NCBI GenBank assembly: GCA_034509735.1
Contig: JACGWO010000002.1
Span: 49,225,115 to 49,289,114, forward strand
Origin: Sesamum alatum
Taxonomy: Eukaryota > Streptophyta > Magnoliopsida > Lamiales > Pedaliaceae
Direction: 5' to 3'
DNA: 64,000 nucleotides
Positions within the stretch are counted from its first letter, which is position 1, and every line of letters starts with the position of its first letter. Under the pieces are notes generated by a model, which was not told the DNA's origin, made no database searches, and saw only the letters and a list, made by a program, of their open reading frames with translations. Of this stretch, positions 11,408 to 21,876 are shown piece after piece. Both the position numbers and the translations under genes were made by a program.

Positions 11408-12497
11408 GGGAAAAATGTAATTTTGGTCTACTTTCTTAGGGGTGATGATACTTTTAGTTCAGATCTATTTGAAAATAGCAATTCAGGATGGTAATTTTAA
11501 AAAAAGTGGCAATTTTAGGCCAAAAAACCCTAATTTGGCCGGAATTACATGTGGATTAAAAAAAATAAAAAATTTCTTACATGGCAGGTGATTTGACAAC
11601 CATAGTGAGGCGGCATGGTGACATGCTTTATTTATGTTAAAATCCATTTAAATAGATAACTCTTTTCTTAAATTTATATTATTTTAATATCAAAATAAAA
11701 GTTAAAATTTAAAATTTACACCAAATTGATAAATTAAATTAAAATCACATTTAAAAGATTAATATCTAAAATTCAATTTTTAAATTTAAATATCTATATT
11801 AATATAAATTTTAATCAATTTTAATTACGTTTGAATTAACTTAATTTAAAATAATTAAAAAATAAGGAAAATATTAATTTTTAAAAAATTTCTCAGGAAA
11901 AAGAAGGAAATTTAAAAAAAATGAAAAAAAAGTTAAGAAATTTGATTTAATTATTTAACGAAAAACAATAATTTTGAAAATTTAAACATTTTTATAGTAA
12001 ATAATATAATTTATTAAATATATTCAAACTAAATTATAATTTGAATATTGTTCTTAAGATATAATTGATTAAAATTTATATTGATATAGATATTTAAATT
12101 TGAAAATCTAATTTTAGTATATTTATCTTTTAAACATGATTTTAATTTAATTTATCAATTTGGCATTAATTTTTAAATTTTATATTTTATATTGATATTT
12201 AAATAATATATATTTAAGAAAAAAACTATCCATTTAAATGGATTTTAGCCTTAAATAAAACATGTCACCATGCCGCCTTACTATGGTTGTCAAATCACCT
12301 GTCATGTAAGAATTTTTTTTTTTTAATCCACATGTAAAATAGTCGCCGGAAAGGTGACCAACTCCGGCCAAATTAGGGTTTTTTGGCCTGAAATTGCCAT
12401 TTTTTTAAAGTTACTGTACTAAATTGCTATTTTCAAATGGACCTGGACTAAAAGTGCCACCACCCTTAAAAAAGTGGATCAAAATTGCATTTTTCCC
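11408..12497. mobile_element. MULE-type long foldback element, 1.09 kb
   Basis: The two halves are inverted copies over almost their whole length: GGGAAAAATGTAATTTTGGT against GGGAAAAATGCAATTTTGAT from the right, and GGCGGCATGGTGACATG against CATGTCACCATGCCGCC. Flanks TAAATATGA and TAAATCTGA form a 9-bp duplication with one mismatch. No protein coding. Confidence 0.85.
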
Positions 12498-12878
12498 TAA
12501 ATCTGAACAGTTCGATTTAATTTAATAAATTTGGACTTCTGATTTGTATTATTTAAATATAGACCATTGATTCATATAAAATTATATTAACGATTGATAT
12601 ATAACAAGGGCATTTTTTTCATTATATGTAAAAAAAAAAAAAATTCCACGCATAAGTGGTGCATACATGTACCACAAATCCAATTTCGATGAGTTTTTTT
12701 GTCTATTTATTTTTTTCCAGGAATTTTTTTTGCTAATTTATTTATGACAAGAGAATTTTTCATCTTTTTTTATTTGACAGGGGTAAATTATTTTAAATCA
12801 ACTCTAGTAATATCATAATGGGTCTCGGACTTGTATATTTGTGTTTTCATTTCGATTTTTAGTTTTTGAAACAGTAAT
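12498..12878. other. Intergenic spacer between MITEs
   Basis: AT-rich with several T-runs. No feature recognised. Confidence 0.4.
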
Positions 12879-13193
12879 GAGAAAATTGCTTTTTTTATTT
12901 CATATTTTAGTATATTTTTTAATTTGGTCCTATACATTGTATTTGTCTCACATTTAGTCTCATTTGTTTAATTTTTTTTCAAATTTTATCCCAAAACAGC
13001 ATTTCCGTCAAGTCTGTAATTGGGGCAAGACTCTGCCACTGTTGATGGCTCCATTAACAATTTGATGAAAAATGTTGTTTGGGACAAATTTGAGAAAAAA
13101 TTGAACAAATGAGACTAAATGTGAGACAAATGCAACAAATGAGACCAAATTAAAAAAGGTTCTAAGATATAGGACCAAAAATGAGATTTTTCC
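12879..13193. mobile_element. MULE-type MITE with perfect 9-bp duplication
   Basis: AACAGTAAT occurs directly on both sides (12870-12878 and 13194-13202). The arms are inverted: AATTTGGTCCTATACATTG and GTCTCACATTTAGTCTCATTT against AAATGAGACTAAATGTGAGAC and ATATAGGACC. Confidence 0.85.
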
Positions 13194-13269
13194 AACAGTA
13201 ATTAAAGTGAAAATATGTTCGTTTATATGTATTTTTATTGAAAAGTTGTTGATTTAACACTTAAATATA

Positions 13270-13641
13270 GGGTAAAATATTTTTTTTGGTCCCGTAAAAT
13301 TAGGGCATTATTTATTTTGGTACCACAACTTAGGTAGGTGGCTGTTTTAGGCCTATAAAACACGTTGTTTAGTTTTTTTGGTCCCAAAAAATCATGTGCA
13401 ACTTAGATAGGTGGCCGTTTTAGTCCTATAAAACACATTTTTCAGTTTTTTTGGTTTCAAATATAGGTGGTTGTTTTAGTCCCATAAAAACGTTTTTAGT
13501 TTTTGATCCCAAAATGTCATGTGTTGGGACAAAATAAACTGAAAAATGTGTTTTATGGTACTAAAACAACAACCTACCTAAATTGTGGTACCAAAACAAA
13601 TAATAACCTATTTTTACAAGATCAAAAAAGTATTTTGCCCC
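13270..13641. mobile_element. MULE-type MITE family G, copy 2
   Basis: Inverted-repeat element with GGGTAAAATAT..TTTTGGTCCC on the left and the mirror ..GTATTTTGCCCC on the right. Perfect 9-bp target duplication TTAAATATA. Same family as 3638-4012, with similar length and shared interior (CATGTGCAACTTAGATAGGT). It lies 120 bp upstream of the TATA box of the TTM3-like gene. Confidence 0.85.
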
Positions 13642-13760
13642 TTAAATATAAGATCTATTCTCATTAACTAATTCAAATATAATTTTGCTGCCCACGAAAA
13701 TTTTTACAAAATAAAAAACACGTCATTTTCAAGAAAGCTCTACCGCCTCTTCTCATGAAT

Positions 13761-13768
13761 TATATAAA
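13761..13768 (+). promoter_or_regulatory. TATA box of the TTM3-like gene
   Basis: TATATAAA, about 90 bp upstream of the ATG at 13856, a usual plant spacing for a short 5' UTR. An overlapping out-of-frame ATG series begins at 13755, just before it, and is unlikely to be transcribed. Confidence 0.6.
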
Positions 13769-13855
13769 CATGATCCAAAACCCAAGAAATAGAACCCACC
13801 TAACGCCATTCTTCATCTTTCTTAAGCGTCAATTCTATACTATCAAGTCTCAAAA

Positions 13856-14464
13856 ATGGAGGTGGAACTCAAGTTCCGACTCCCAAACAAGTCCGCCCAC
13901 GAGAAGCTCCTCTCCCTACTCTCTCCATTCCATATCACCACTCTCTACCAACACAACGAGTTCGTTGACGGCTCAGCTTACGAGCTCAGCTCGCAGCGAG
14001 CCGTGCTCCTTCTCCGCTTGTACGAGCAACCCCGCATACCCCAATGCGTGGTTTGCCTCAAAGCCAAACCCATGCTCGCTGATGGCGTCAGCCGTATCGA
14101 GATGGAGTGTGAGGAATCCGACCCTGAAATCTTTAAGGCGTGTTTGGATGACCCCCAGACACTAATGCATGAGGATTTGAGGGTTTTGAGGAAGGTAAAG
14201 GAGGAATTCGGGGTTGAGACATTTGTGGGGTTAGGAGGGTTTAGGAACGTAAGAAACGTGTTTATGTGGGAGGGGGTGAAACTGGAAGTGGATGAGGCTA
14301 AGTACGACTTTGGAGAAATGTATGAAGTGGAGTGCGAGACTTCAGAGCCTGAGACAGTGAAGAAGATGATTGAAGAATTCTTCAAGGAAAATGGAATTGA
14401 TTACTCCTATTCGGTCATGTCCAAGTTTGCAGTGTTTCGTGCTGGCGAGTTGCCTCCTTCCTAA
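13856..14464 (+). CDS. TTM3: CYTH-domain tripolyphosphatase, TTM3-like
   Basis: Predicted triphosphate tunnel metalloenzyme. Plant TTM3 relatives hydrolyse inorganic tripolyphosphate with a divalent metal inside an eight-stranded beta-barrel. The 202-residue frame spans the whole CYTH domain. The signature ExExK is at E2, E4 and K6. Basic tunnel candidates follow at R54 and in LKAK (K69, K71), then SRIE (R80, E82). Late acidic strands LEVDEAKYDFG (E144, D146, K149) and YEVECE (E157, E159) complete it. Length matches Arabidopsis TTM3 as I know it. There is no signal peptide, so it is probably cytosolic. It is a single exon with its own TATA box at 13761 and a poly(A) signal at 14552. Overlapping frames at 13755 and on the minus strand are shadows. 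In Arabidopsis TTM3 follows CDC26 on one transcript; no CDC26 frame is seen here. Confidence 0.9.
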   Translation: MEVELKFRLPNKSAHEKLLSLLSPFHITTLYQHNEFVDGSAYELSSQRAVLLLRLYEQPRIPQCVVCLKAKPMLADGVSRIEMECEESDPEIFKACLDDPQTLMHEDLRVLRKVKEEFGVETFVGLGGFRNVRNVFMWEGVKLEVDEAKYDFGEMYEVECETSEPETVKKMIEEFFKENGIDYSYSVMSKFAVFRAGELPPS

Positions 14465-14551
14465 CTTTACTGCAAATTGAATTTTCTGTTGTAAATTCTA
14501 CTGCATACTCTATTTAATATACATATGCTACGTTTATAAAATAATTTTCTC

Positions 14552-14557
14552 AATAAA
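14552..14557 (+). terminator. Poly(A) signal of the TTM3-like gene
   Basis: AATAAA, 88 bp after the stop codon, followed by further AATAAAA-like sequence. Confidence 0.6.
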
Positions 14558-14559
14558 AT

Positions 14560-16022
14560 AAAAGATATCATTTTTATACACGTAGCGTACGTATACTAAA
14601 TGAAATTAAAAATGCATCAAAATTTGAAATAGAAAATCCAATTCGAATTTAGTATGGTTGTTTTGTGATAAGAGCTACCATATATATTCATCCATACTAG
14701 AATCTAGGGTTTATACCCAAAACCTATGAGAATTTTGAGGCCCCCGAATGTTGGGTTGTCCACTATGGAACCCTCAAGTTCTTTGTGGTTGATGATGTAT
14801 TGTTGTGCTATGTATGCTCTTAGGCAAAGTTATATTTTTGGATGCTCATGTAACGTTAGCACTTTTGATCTTGTAATTTACTCTAATTATGTGTATATTT
14901 AGTTTTTTTTTTTTTTTTAAATTTAATCTTGTTGTGTTTGACAATTTTGATTCCCTTTTTATTGGAATATGTATATTTTTTTTTGGTAACTATAGATCGG
15001 TAACACAAAAAATTATCAACAAAAAATTAAATTTGCCTAAAACTAGCCAAATGTAAGATGCCCGTATCTGGGGAAAATTATGTTTTTAAGATGATAAACA
15101 AATTAACTTTTAAAATGTAAAAAGAAGTAATTTGTGAATAATTTAAAATTTTGTCTCTGAATTGAAGGATCATTTTGAATATCTTCCGTCATAGATAATG
15201 CAGAGTTTTTATATTTTTTAAAATTAATTAATTAATTTAAGTAAATTGCTTTTGTTGTGATATATAATATGAAAGTTTAATGAGATTATCGAAGTGTGAG
15301 TATGGAGTTTAATTGAATTGTTTCAATATTTATATTTTATTATATACTAATAATTAATTAGTATTAGTAATATGTGATACACTCGATATGTGTACATAAT
15401 TCTTTAGTATTATTTGAAATAAAATATTTATAAGTGTATTATTATTTAATAAAATATATATAAAATAATAAATAATATTAGACCTGGTCATAAATATATA
15501 TATATAATGATATTATTTAGAGAGCAAAAAAGATGCGTGAAAATAAAAAGAAAAAAATAAATAACAACTTAAAGATAATGAAAGAATGAGAAATTAGATG
15601 AATAAATACAAAAATTAAATTAAATATTAAAAAATAAAAAACAACAAAGCAAAAAAAAAAAGGGAGACATCAAAAGGATCATCAACCTTGATAACAAAAT
15701 ATAATATAGAATCAATTTGTGTTGAACAAATCTAATTAATATTATTGAAATAATTAAACTAAAATATAAATAAATAAATTTTAAAAATTAAAGTACTTTC
15801 TAGTATTGATTAAAATCTAGTATAAATCGCTTATTGATTAACTTATCGAGACAAATCTTGAACTCCTTTTGAGAAATATGAAAAAGATTTTATTTTAAAA
15901 GAGTAAACGTGATTTCTTCACTACAAACAAAAGCCAGTTAGGGACTGATTTTCTTGAAATCTTGATATGGAACACTCGTCTCAATAAAATGATTTGAACA
16001 GCTTGTTCTAAAAAAAGGGCAT
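14560..16022. other. AT-rich intergenic DNA
   Basis: No open frame worth calling. Contains long A- and T-runs, an AT microsatellite near 15498, and CACTACAAACAAAAG at 15921, a possible CACTA left end without a partner. Confidence 0.4.
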
Positions 16023-16503
16023 TGATGTAGGTACAACACAATAAACTGGTCAAAAGACCAAAAACACCCTAGAAAGTGGGCCCCAAGCTGCTAAGGGGCA
16101 CCAGATCCGCGTACCAATAATACGACCCGACCCGGATCAACGACCCGTTATCACTAAAAACCAGGTGTTTTAATATGGACCTTTGATGCTAAAACATGTC
16201 AGAACAACGAGATGAAGCCACGTGGACCAGGGAGGTACGGACACTTGGTACTATAAATAGGCCTGACCCACCACATTTGAGGTAAGTTATTCCAATTATA
16301 TTCGACCAGTACTATTCTCCATATTATCGACCATCCATCTCGACTAGAATCTGACTTAAGCATCGGAGTGTCTACGCCGGGGACCCTCCCGGCTAGTCTC
16401 ACGTGCTTGTCTCTTCTCAGGTATCGTCCGGAAGCTAACCAGATCGAGCTCGAGGGTACTCAAATCCAGTAGGACCCAGGTGATCTACTAGCGACCCGGA
16501 TCA
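16023..16503 (+). mobile_element. Solo LTR, 481 bp
   Basis: Begins TG (TGATGTAGG) and ends CA (GACCCGGATCA). Flanked by a perfect 5-bp target duplication GGCAT (16018-16022 and 16504-16508). It holds a TATA box (CTATAAATAG, 16251-16260). Downstream is the GACTTAAGCATCGGAGTGTC motif and a CCGGGGACCCTCCCGG palindrome-like stretch common in plant LTR-retrotransposon R regions. It is much GC-richer than its surroundings. No internal domain remains, so it arose by LTR-LTR recombination. Confidence 0.88.
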
Positions 16504-16624
16504 GGCATTTTCCCTCTTTTATCCAATACTGAATCGACAACCTACAGGCTTTATGTATAAGTAAGAAGAATTTTTTGGATTTGAACCGAAGAAAAAAAAA
16601 AAAAAAACTTTGCTGACAATTACA

Positions 16625-16688
16625 TATCTTTGATTTTGTCAGAAGAGTTCTCCAAGTATCTTTGATTTTGTCAGAAGAGTTCTCCAAG
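16625..16688. repeat. Perfect tandem duplication, 32-bp unit
   Basis: A 32-bp unit containing TTTGATTTTGTCAGAAGAG and TTCTCCAAG occurs twice head to tail without change, so the duplication is recent. Confidence 0.9.
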
Positions 16689-16937
16689 TATTTTAGTTTT
16701 GAATTACATTCGTTCTTTTTTTCATTCTTTTTTTTTTTTAATTATGAATAAAGATCGTCCCCAAAATATAATTTTAATGACTTTTGTGACAACCATTTGA
16801 AAGTCTTAATGATCACAACATATAGTTTCTCCAAATCGCTTGCGATTACTAATTTGATTTCAAGAAAAGTACAAGATCTCAAATGAAAATAGTGAATATT
16901 GACAGATTCGCGACGATGTCCTTGTGCTTTAACCATT

Positions 16938-17900
16938 AATCAAGTTAAAAGTCTCCATACTTTAGTGAATGGTGTTTAAATCGACATAATTTTTTAAGCA
17001 ATTCTACTTGGACAATCGCATCACGTGAACCATTAAGTCATTTATGCGTACTATATTTGTTTTATGCTTATTTTTACATGTTCATCATGTTTTCATCAGC
17101 TTGTCATTATGACAAGTAGATAAGAGAAAACACCGTATTGAACCATTTCTACAGACGCTCGTATCTTGAAATTAAATAATTATAACGATATGAGTAAATT
17201 AAAGCATTTTATCATTTTGTCCTTACTATATATAAATAAGAATATATCCCAATTGGAATGGTCCCGATGTACTATATTTATTTTATATCCATTTTGTATA
17301 AAAACTTGATCACATGTTTATCAATTTGTCCATATGAAAAATAATAGTAGAACCGTAAAAAGTTAATGTATAATAAGAATAATGATTATTTTGAAAGTTT
17401 TGAAACTTAATGACCAATAATAATTTCATCCAAGGACATAAACAATCATTTCTTCATTAATAAGAAAATATTACGTGTTTTATTTTTTTACAATTTGATC
17501 ATTATTCAATGAGAGAGGCTGATGGTTTTTAATTGACTATATAATTTTGGGAAATTTTAATTTGGTTGTCAGTCATCTAATATAAAAATATGTCCTATTG
17601 CATCATGATTATCGAGAAAGTTTAATATTATCAAATTTTGAAATGATTCTGACTGCTGTAACAATTCATATTATATGTAACTATAGAATCTTTAACATTT
17701 CTTGAACCACTGTCGCGGCATATGTTCTTTCTTTGCTATTATGACTAGTGATGAGAGAAAACATTAAATTGGACCACTTCAACAGATGCTCGTATCTTAA
17801 AATTAAATGATTATAACGATATGAATAAATGTACACCACGTAGATCCTCGGAATCACTGCCACTAGATCACCTAGTATGCTACGCCATAAAACATAATCT
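16938..17900 (+). repeat. Duplicated non-coding block, copy 1
   Basis: Collinear with 20339-21340. Both start AATCAAGTTAAAAGTC and share AAATCGACATAATTTTTTAA, the TTTCATC..TTGTCATTA segment, two module copies and a GATCACCT..GTATGCTA end. They differ by many small changes, so the duplication is old. No protein is encoded. Confidence 0.75.
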
Positions 17901-18724
17901 CTTCTCGCCGCATAAGCCTACGTACGGATAAGCACCACAATCTCTTCTCCAAACAAATGGGTAAATTCCATAACATTTCCCACTATTTTGGTGAAATAGT
18001 GCAAAAAAATTTATTTAAATAAATACTAGTTGTGACACGTCATCCCTGTGTGCATATAATAAATATCTTTCCGCGCTTTAAAATGTATTATTATAAATAA
18101 AAATTAAATATAAATCAATACATCACATTTAAAAAAAAAAAAAGAATGAAAGAAAGAAAGAAAGAGGAAAATATATTTCATCAATTAATGTAAAATTTGA
18201 AAATCTAAATAAGTTAGTTATATTATCGGTTGAAGGGCATTTTTGACTTCACAAAAAAATGGTTTCATTTTGCAACAGTGTCATTAACTGTCGTTTGTGA
18301 GTGTGGAGGGGGTTTTCTTTTTATAATAGTATAGATAAGAGAAAACAATTATATTATGATTTTTTTTTACCCACACGCGCATCCACTCACACGCACACTC
18401 CCAATAAATTTAGAACCCAAGATTTCTAGAATGATATTTTGAGCCCCAAACCATTGGGGTGTCCCCTAAGGGACTAAAACAATTATGTTAGTTTATATCG
18501 ATTGATATAAATTATTATACTAAAAAATATTTAATAAATTATATTTATTAATAGATGATACAAGCAAAAAGTTGCTCATTTGGATACGTTCAGTTTAGGT
18601 CTTTGGGCCTAGCTTTTCATGAGTCCCAAAGAAGGGACCAGCAAAAAACACGTTGACATTCAAACGCTCAAGTCAAACAGTTAAAATTAACGTTTATATT
18701 TTTGTGTAAGTGTTGATAATACGT
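17901..18724. other. AT-rich intergenic DNA
   Basis: Contains a GAAA microsatellite near 18142-18166 and a CACACGC-rich patch at 18373. No gene is supported. Confidence 0.4.
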
Positions 18725-19229
18725 TACCCTTTACCGAGGGGGAAGGCCCATTTTGGTAGTCCTTGCTCTTGCCGGCTGAGAGAGTCCAGCCTCCTAGGGA
18801 CTCAGGAAAGTGGTTATTAAGAGATATACTTCAACTATTGGAGGGGGAGTTCTTTTAGTTTGAATTATTGGCCGTTGGAGACTTAACCTATACAATAGGA
18901 CTCGTACTATAACAACTTCCCGAATTCTTAGGAGGCAGTTGAAGCAAGCCAAACGTACCCCCTAAATTTTTGGGTATCCGTCGTGGTGGAATGGTTGTCA
19001 CTCCTCCCAGTTTTCCAATTGAAGCTTGGCATGTGTGAGCGAGAATTTCTTAATGTCCAGGTGGCTGCCATGCCAACACCCTTCCTAGGCCTTCTGCGAG
19101 CCCCTATGGGCTTTCTCAATCACGTTCACTTAATGGATCCTGTTTATGGGTTTGATACTTGGGGTCCCATTCACCTGTGGCCCTAGGTCCATCTTGGGCT
19201 TCTCCCGTGCTGGGCTTTTTCTTCGGTCA
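18725..19229. mobile_element. Probable solo LTR or LTR-like insertion, 505 bp
   Basis: A GC-richer block flanked by a perfect 5-bp repeat TACGT (18720-18724 and 19230-19234). It ends CA (CTTCGGTCA) but starts TA rather than TG. It contains GGGACTCAGG, GGAGGCAG and many G/C patches unlike the surroundings. Open frames in both directions have no recognisable domain. Confidence 0.5.
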
Positions 19230-19234
19230 TACGT

Positions 19235-20338
19235 ATTTTGAGGTATCAATAAATTAGTAATTAAATATTAAAATATCAAACAAATATATAAATATTTTAA
19301 AAATTAAATTTAAAATTCAGTTTCCAAATTACTGTAGGATATCGAATATGACCTTCCCTGAAAATTATATTACGTCCTTCCAACAGAAAAGTATACCAGA
19401 ACTGAATACTTATCTCCCAATTCCCTGTGGCGGTGCCCAATAAGGTATGTCTGTAGGCCCAATATTTATATAGGCCCAATTCTTCTTGCGGTAACATAAT
19501 AGGGCTCTTTGGGCCGGCGGCTATCTTCATAATTTCATTTATTATGTGTGGACTAGAAGAAAAAAAAAAAAAGTAATTATATTTACACTCCTGAATTTAT
19601 GGTCAGTTTAAATAAATTATTTTTTTTTTTTTCGAATAAATAGATTTAAATACATGCAGGCTATCTGTTGTTGTAATGTGGTTAGAGAAAGTCCGTGAAA
19701 TCAAGAACTTGAAATGCCTAGTGACAACATGATCAAATTAATGTACAAATTTATGGAGTCTTAATTTTATTTTAGAAGCATGTTGAGCCTAATTAAGAAC
19801 ATGTGGGGCAATTATCTGACTTTTCCCATTAAAGTCCCAAATGGTCATTAATTGGACTTAAGGAACAAAACTGCTAACATTTGAAAGATAAAGGGTCAAA
19901 ATTGTATTAACCCGGTCAGATTTAGCTCTCAACACCTAGTAATTAGGTTTAATTATATTTTTAGTTCTATAATTATAATTATAATTATTTGGTATCTTAG
20001 TTCTATAATTATAATCATTTGGCATTCAAGTCCTGTAATTTATTAGAGTTGTAAATTAGTCCTACACTTCTTTTAATTTTGCGACTTCAAAATAAAAGTG
20101 GCCAAATTTTTCAAAATTTATCGAAAAGTGACATCATAATTTTGACCGCTCAACTAATTTAAGATTTCAAATTCTCCATTGTACTACATATTAAAAAATA
20201 GAGAAAAGACAACTAATGTAGCAATAAATCTTATTAGAAGTAACTACAAAATCTTCCATATTTTCTGAAATATCTGGTTAATTTGAATTGTAAATACTGG
20301 TCTGCCAAAATGTAAAATAAATCATAATTGTTCTTTGT
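19235..20338. other. Intergenic DNA with MITE remnants
   Basis: 19920-20180 has repeated TTAGTTCTATAATTATAAT words and TTTTGACC, a decayed GGACC-type MITE. 19300-19530 is of moderate GC content, but no domain was recognised. Confidence 0.4.
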
Positions 20339-21340
20339 AATCAAGTTAAAAGTCACCATAGTTTAGTAAATGGTGTTTGAATCGACATAATTTTTTAATC
20401 AATATATTTTAATTGGACATCATATTTTCATCATTTTGTCATTACGACTAGTAAATCTATAAGAAGAAACACTAAATCGGACTACCACTGTAGACGCTTG
20501 TAACTTGAAATTAAATGATTATAGCGATCAAAATAAATTAAATTATTTTATCCTTTTGTCCATACTATATATAAATAAGAATCTATCCTAATTTTGAATG
20601 GTCCCAACATATGTACAATGTTATTTTATAAAAAATAAATGGTCCCAACATATGTACTATGTTTATTTTATATCCATTTTTTATAAAATATGGTCATGTT
20701 TTTATCATTTTGTCTTTATAATAAATAAGAATAGAACCGAAAAAACTTAATGTAAAGTATACCATGGAATATAAATTTCGTAACTTCATGTTCGCAAAAT
20801 AAGAATAATATAAATAAATAATGATTATTTTGAAAGCTTGGAAACTTAATGACCAATAGTAACTTCATCCAAGGACATAAATAATCATTTCTTCGTTAGT
20901 CAAAAAGTAATACGTCTTTTGCGATTTTGAGAATTATTCAGTGAGAGACGATAATGGTTTTTTAATTAACTTTCATAATCTTGGGAAATTAATTCTGACA
21001 TGGTCACGCGCAAGTCGTCTAATATAGAAATATGTCCTATTTTATCATGAATATTGAATAAGTTTAACCTTGTTAGATTCTAAAATATTCTTAACTTACG
21101 TAGTATGTATTATTTGTAATTATAGAATTTTTCGTATTTCTTAAATATGACCACTTTCACATATGCTCATATCTTTGCTGCTATGACAAGTGGGTAAACC
21201 GCAACATTAAATTTAATCACTTTTGCAGATGTTGGTATCTTGAAATTAAATGATTATAGCTTTATGAATAAAAGTACTCGGTACAATTCCTCGGACTCGT
21301 TCCTACCACTTGATCACCTTGTATGCTATTGAGCCATTTT
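20339..21340 (+). repeat. Duplicated non-coding block, copy 2
   Basis: Second copy of the block at 16938-17900. It contains an extra short internal repeat (ATGGTCCCAACATATGTAC twice, 20599 and 20640). It ends about 400 bp past the 3' end of the fused chitinase gene, whose strand is opposite. Confidence 0.75.
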
Positions 21341-21743
21341 CTTATTGTGTTAATAGTTATTTCTCAACTATGCAACTGCAACGAGAATCTTTCAGTCATA
21401 TAGACATATAATCCAGGAAGCAAAGGATATTATAATTTAAAAAATTTGGCGCTGGTTGGGGACAAGAATGGCTGAAACTTGCTAAAATGGTCAGATGCAC
21501 TAAGTTAAGCTATATAGTCCCATATATTTTTTAGACCAGTTTGCAAATTACAACCATTTTTATTCTTAACATGTAAAATTTTAAAATTACAGGATAAATT
21601 ACCAAAATGTATTCATATAAAACGAAAACTTTCACTTAATACTTACAAGACTAAAATAGCAATTTCCCGAAAAAATGCTTATGACAATGGAAAGTACAGT
21701 AGAAGAATACAACCCGTTTCGAAACGAGCTGAACTTTTTCGAT

Positions 21744-21761
21744 TTTATTCATAAATTTATT
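21744..21761 (-). terminator. Poly(A) signals of the fused chitinase gene
   Basis: On the minus strand two AATAAA signals lie at 21756-21761 and 21744-21749, about 115 to 130 bp after the stop codon. The following GTTCAGCTCGTTTC matches sequence at the same place in the 50 kb gene. Confidence 0.6.
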
Positions 21762-21814
21762 CATTCATACATACGATTATTACAGCGTACATGCATTGGA
21801 TTATTTCATACTAC

Positions 21815-21836
21815 TCCTGGCACAGAAAAGCCAGGA
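21815..21836 (-). promoter_or_regulatory. 3' UTR hairpin, fused chitinase gene
   Basis: TCCTGGC and GCCAGGA form a perfect 7-bp stem around an 8-base loop. It sits between the stop codon and the poly(A) signals. Equivalent hairpins lie in the other three chitinase 3' UTRs. Confidence 0.6.
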
Positions 21837-21876
21837 TTGATTAGCCAATGCTAGAAAAGCCATCCATCCATGTTTC

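Noticed and set aside
13755..14165. 136-residue frame overlapping the TTM3-like gene, and the minus frame at 13978-14385
   Set aside because: Both are other-frame shadows; the CYTH motifs are in the 13856 frame.
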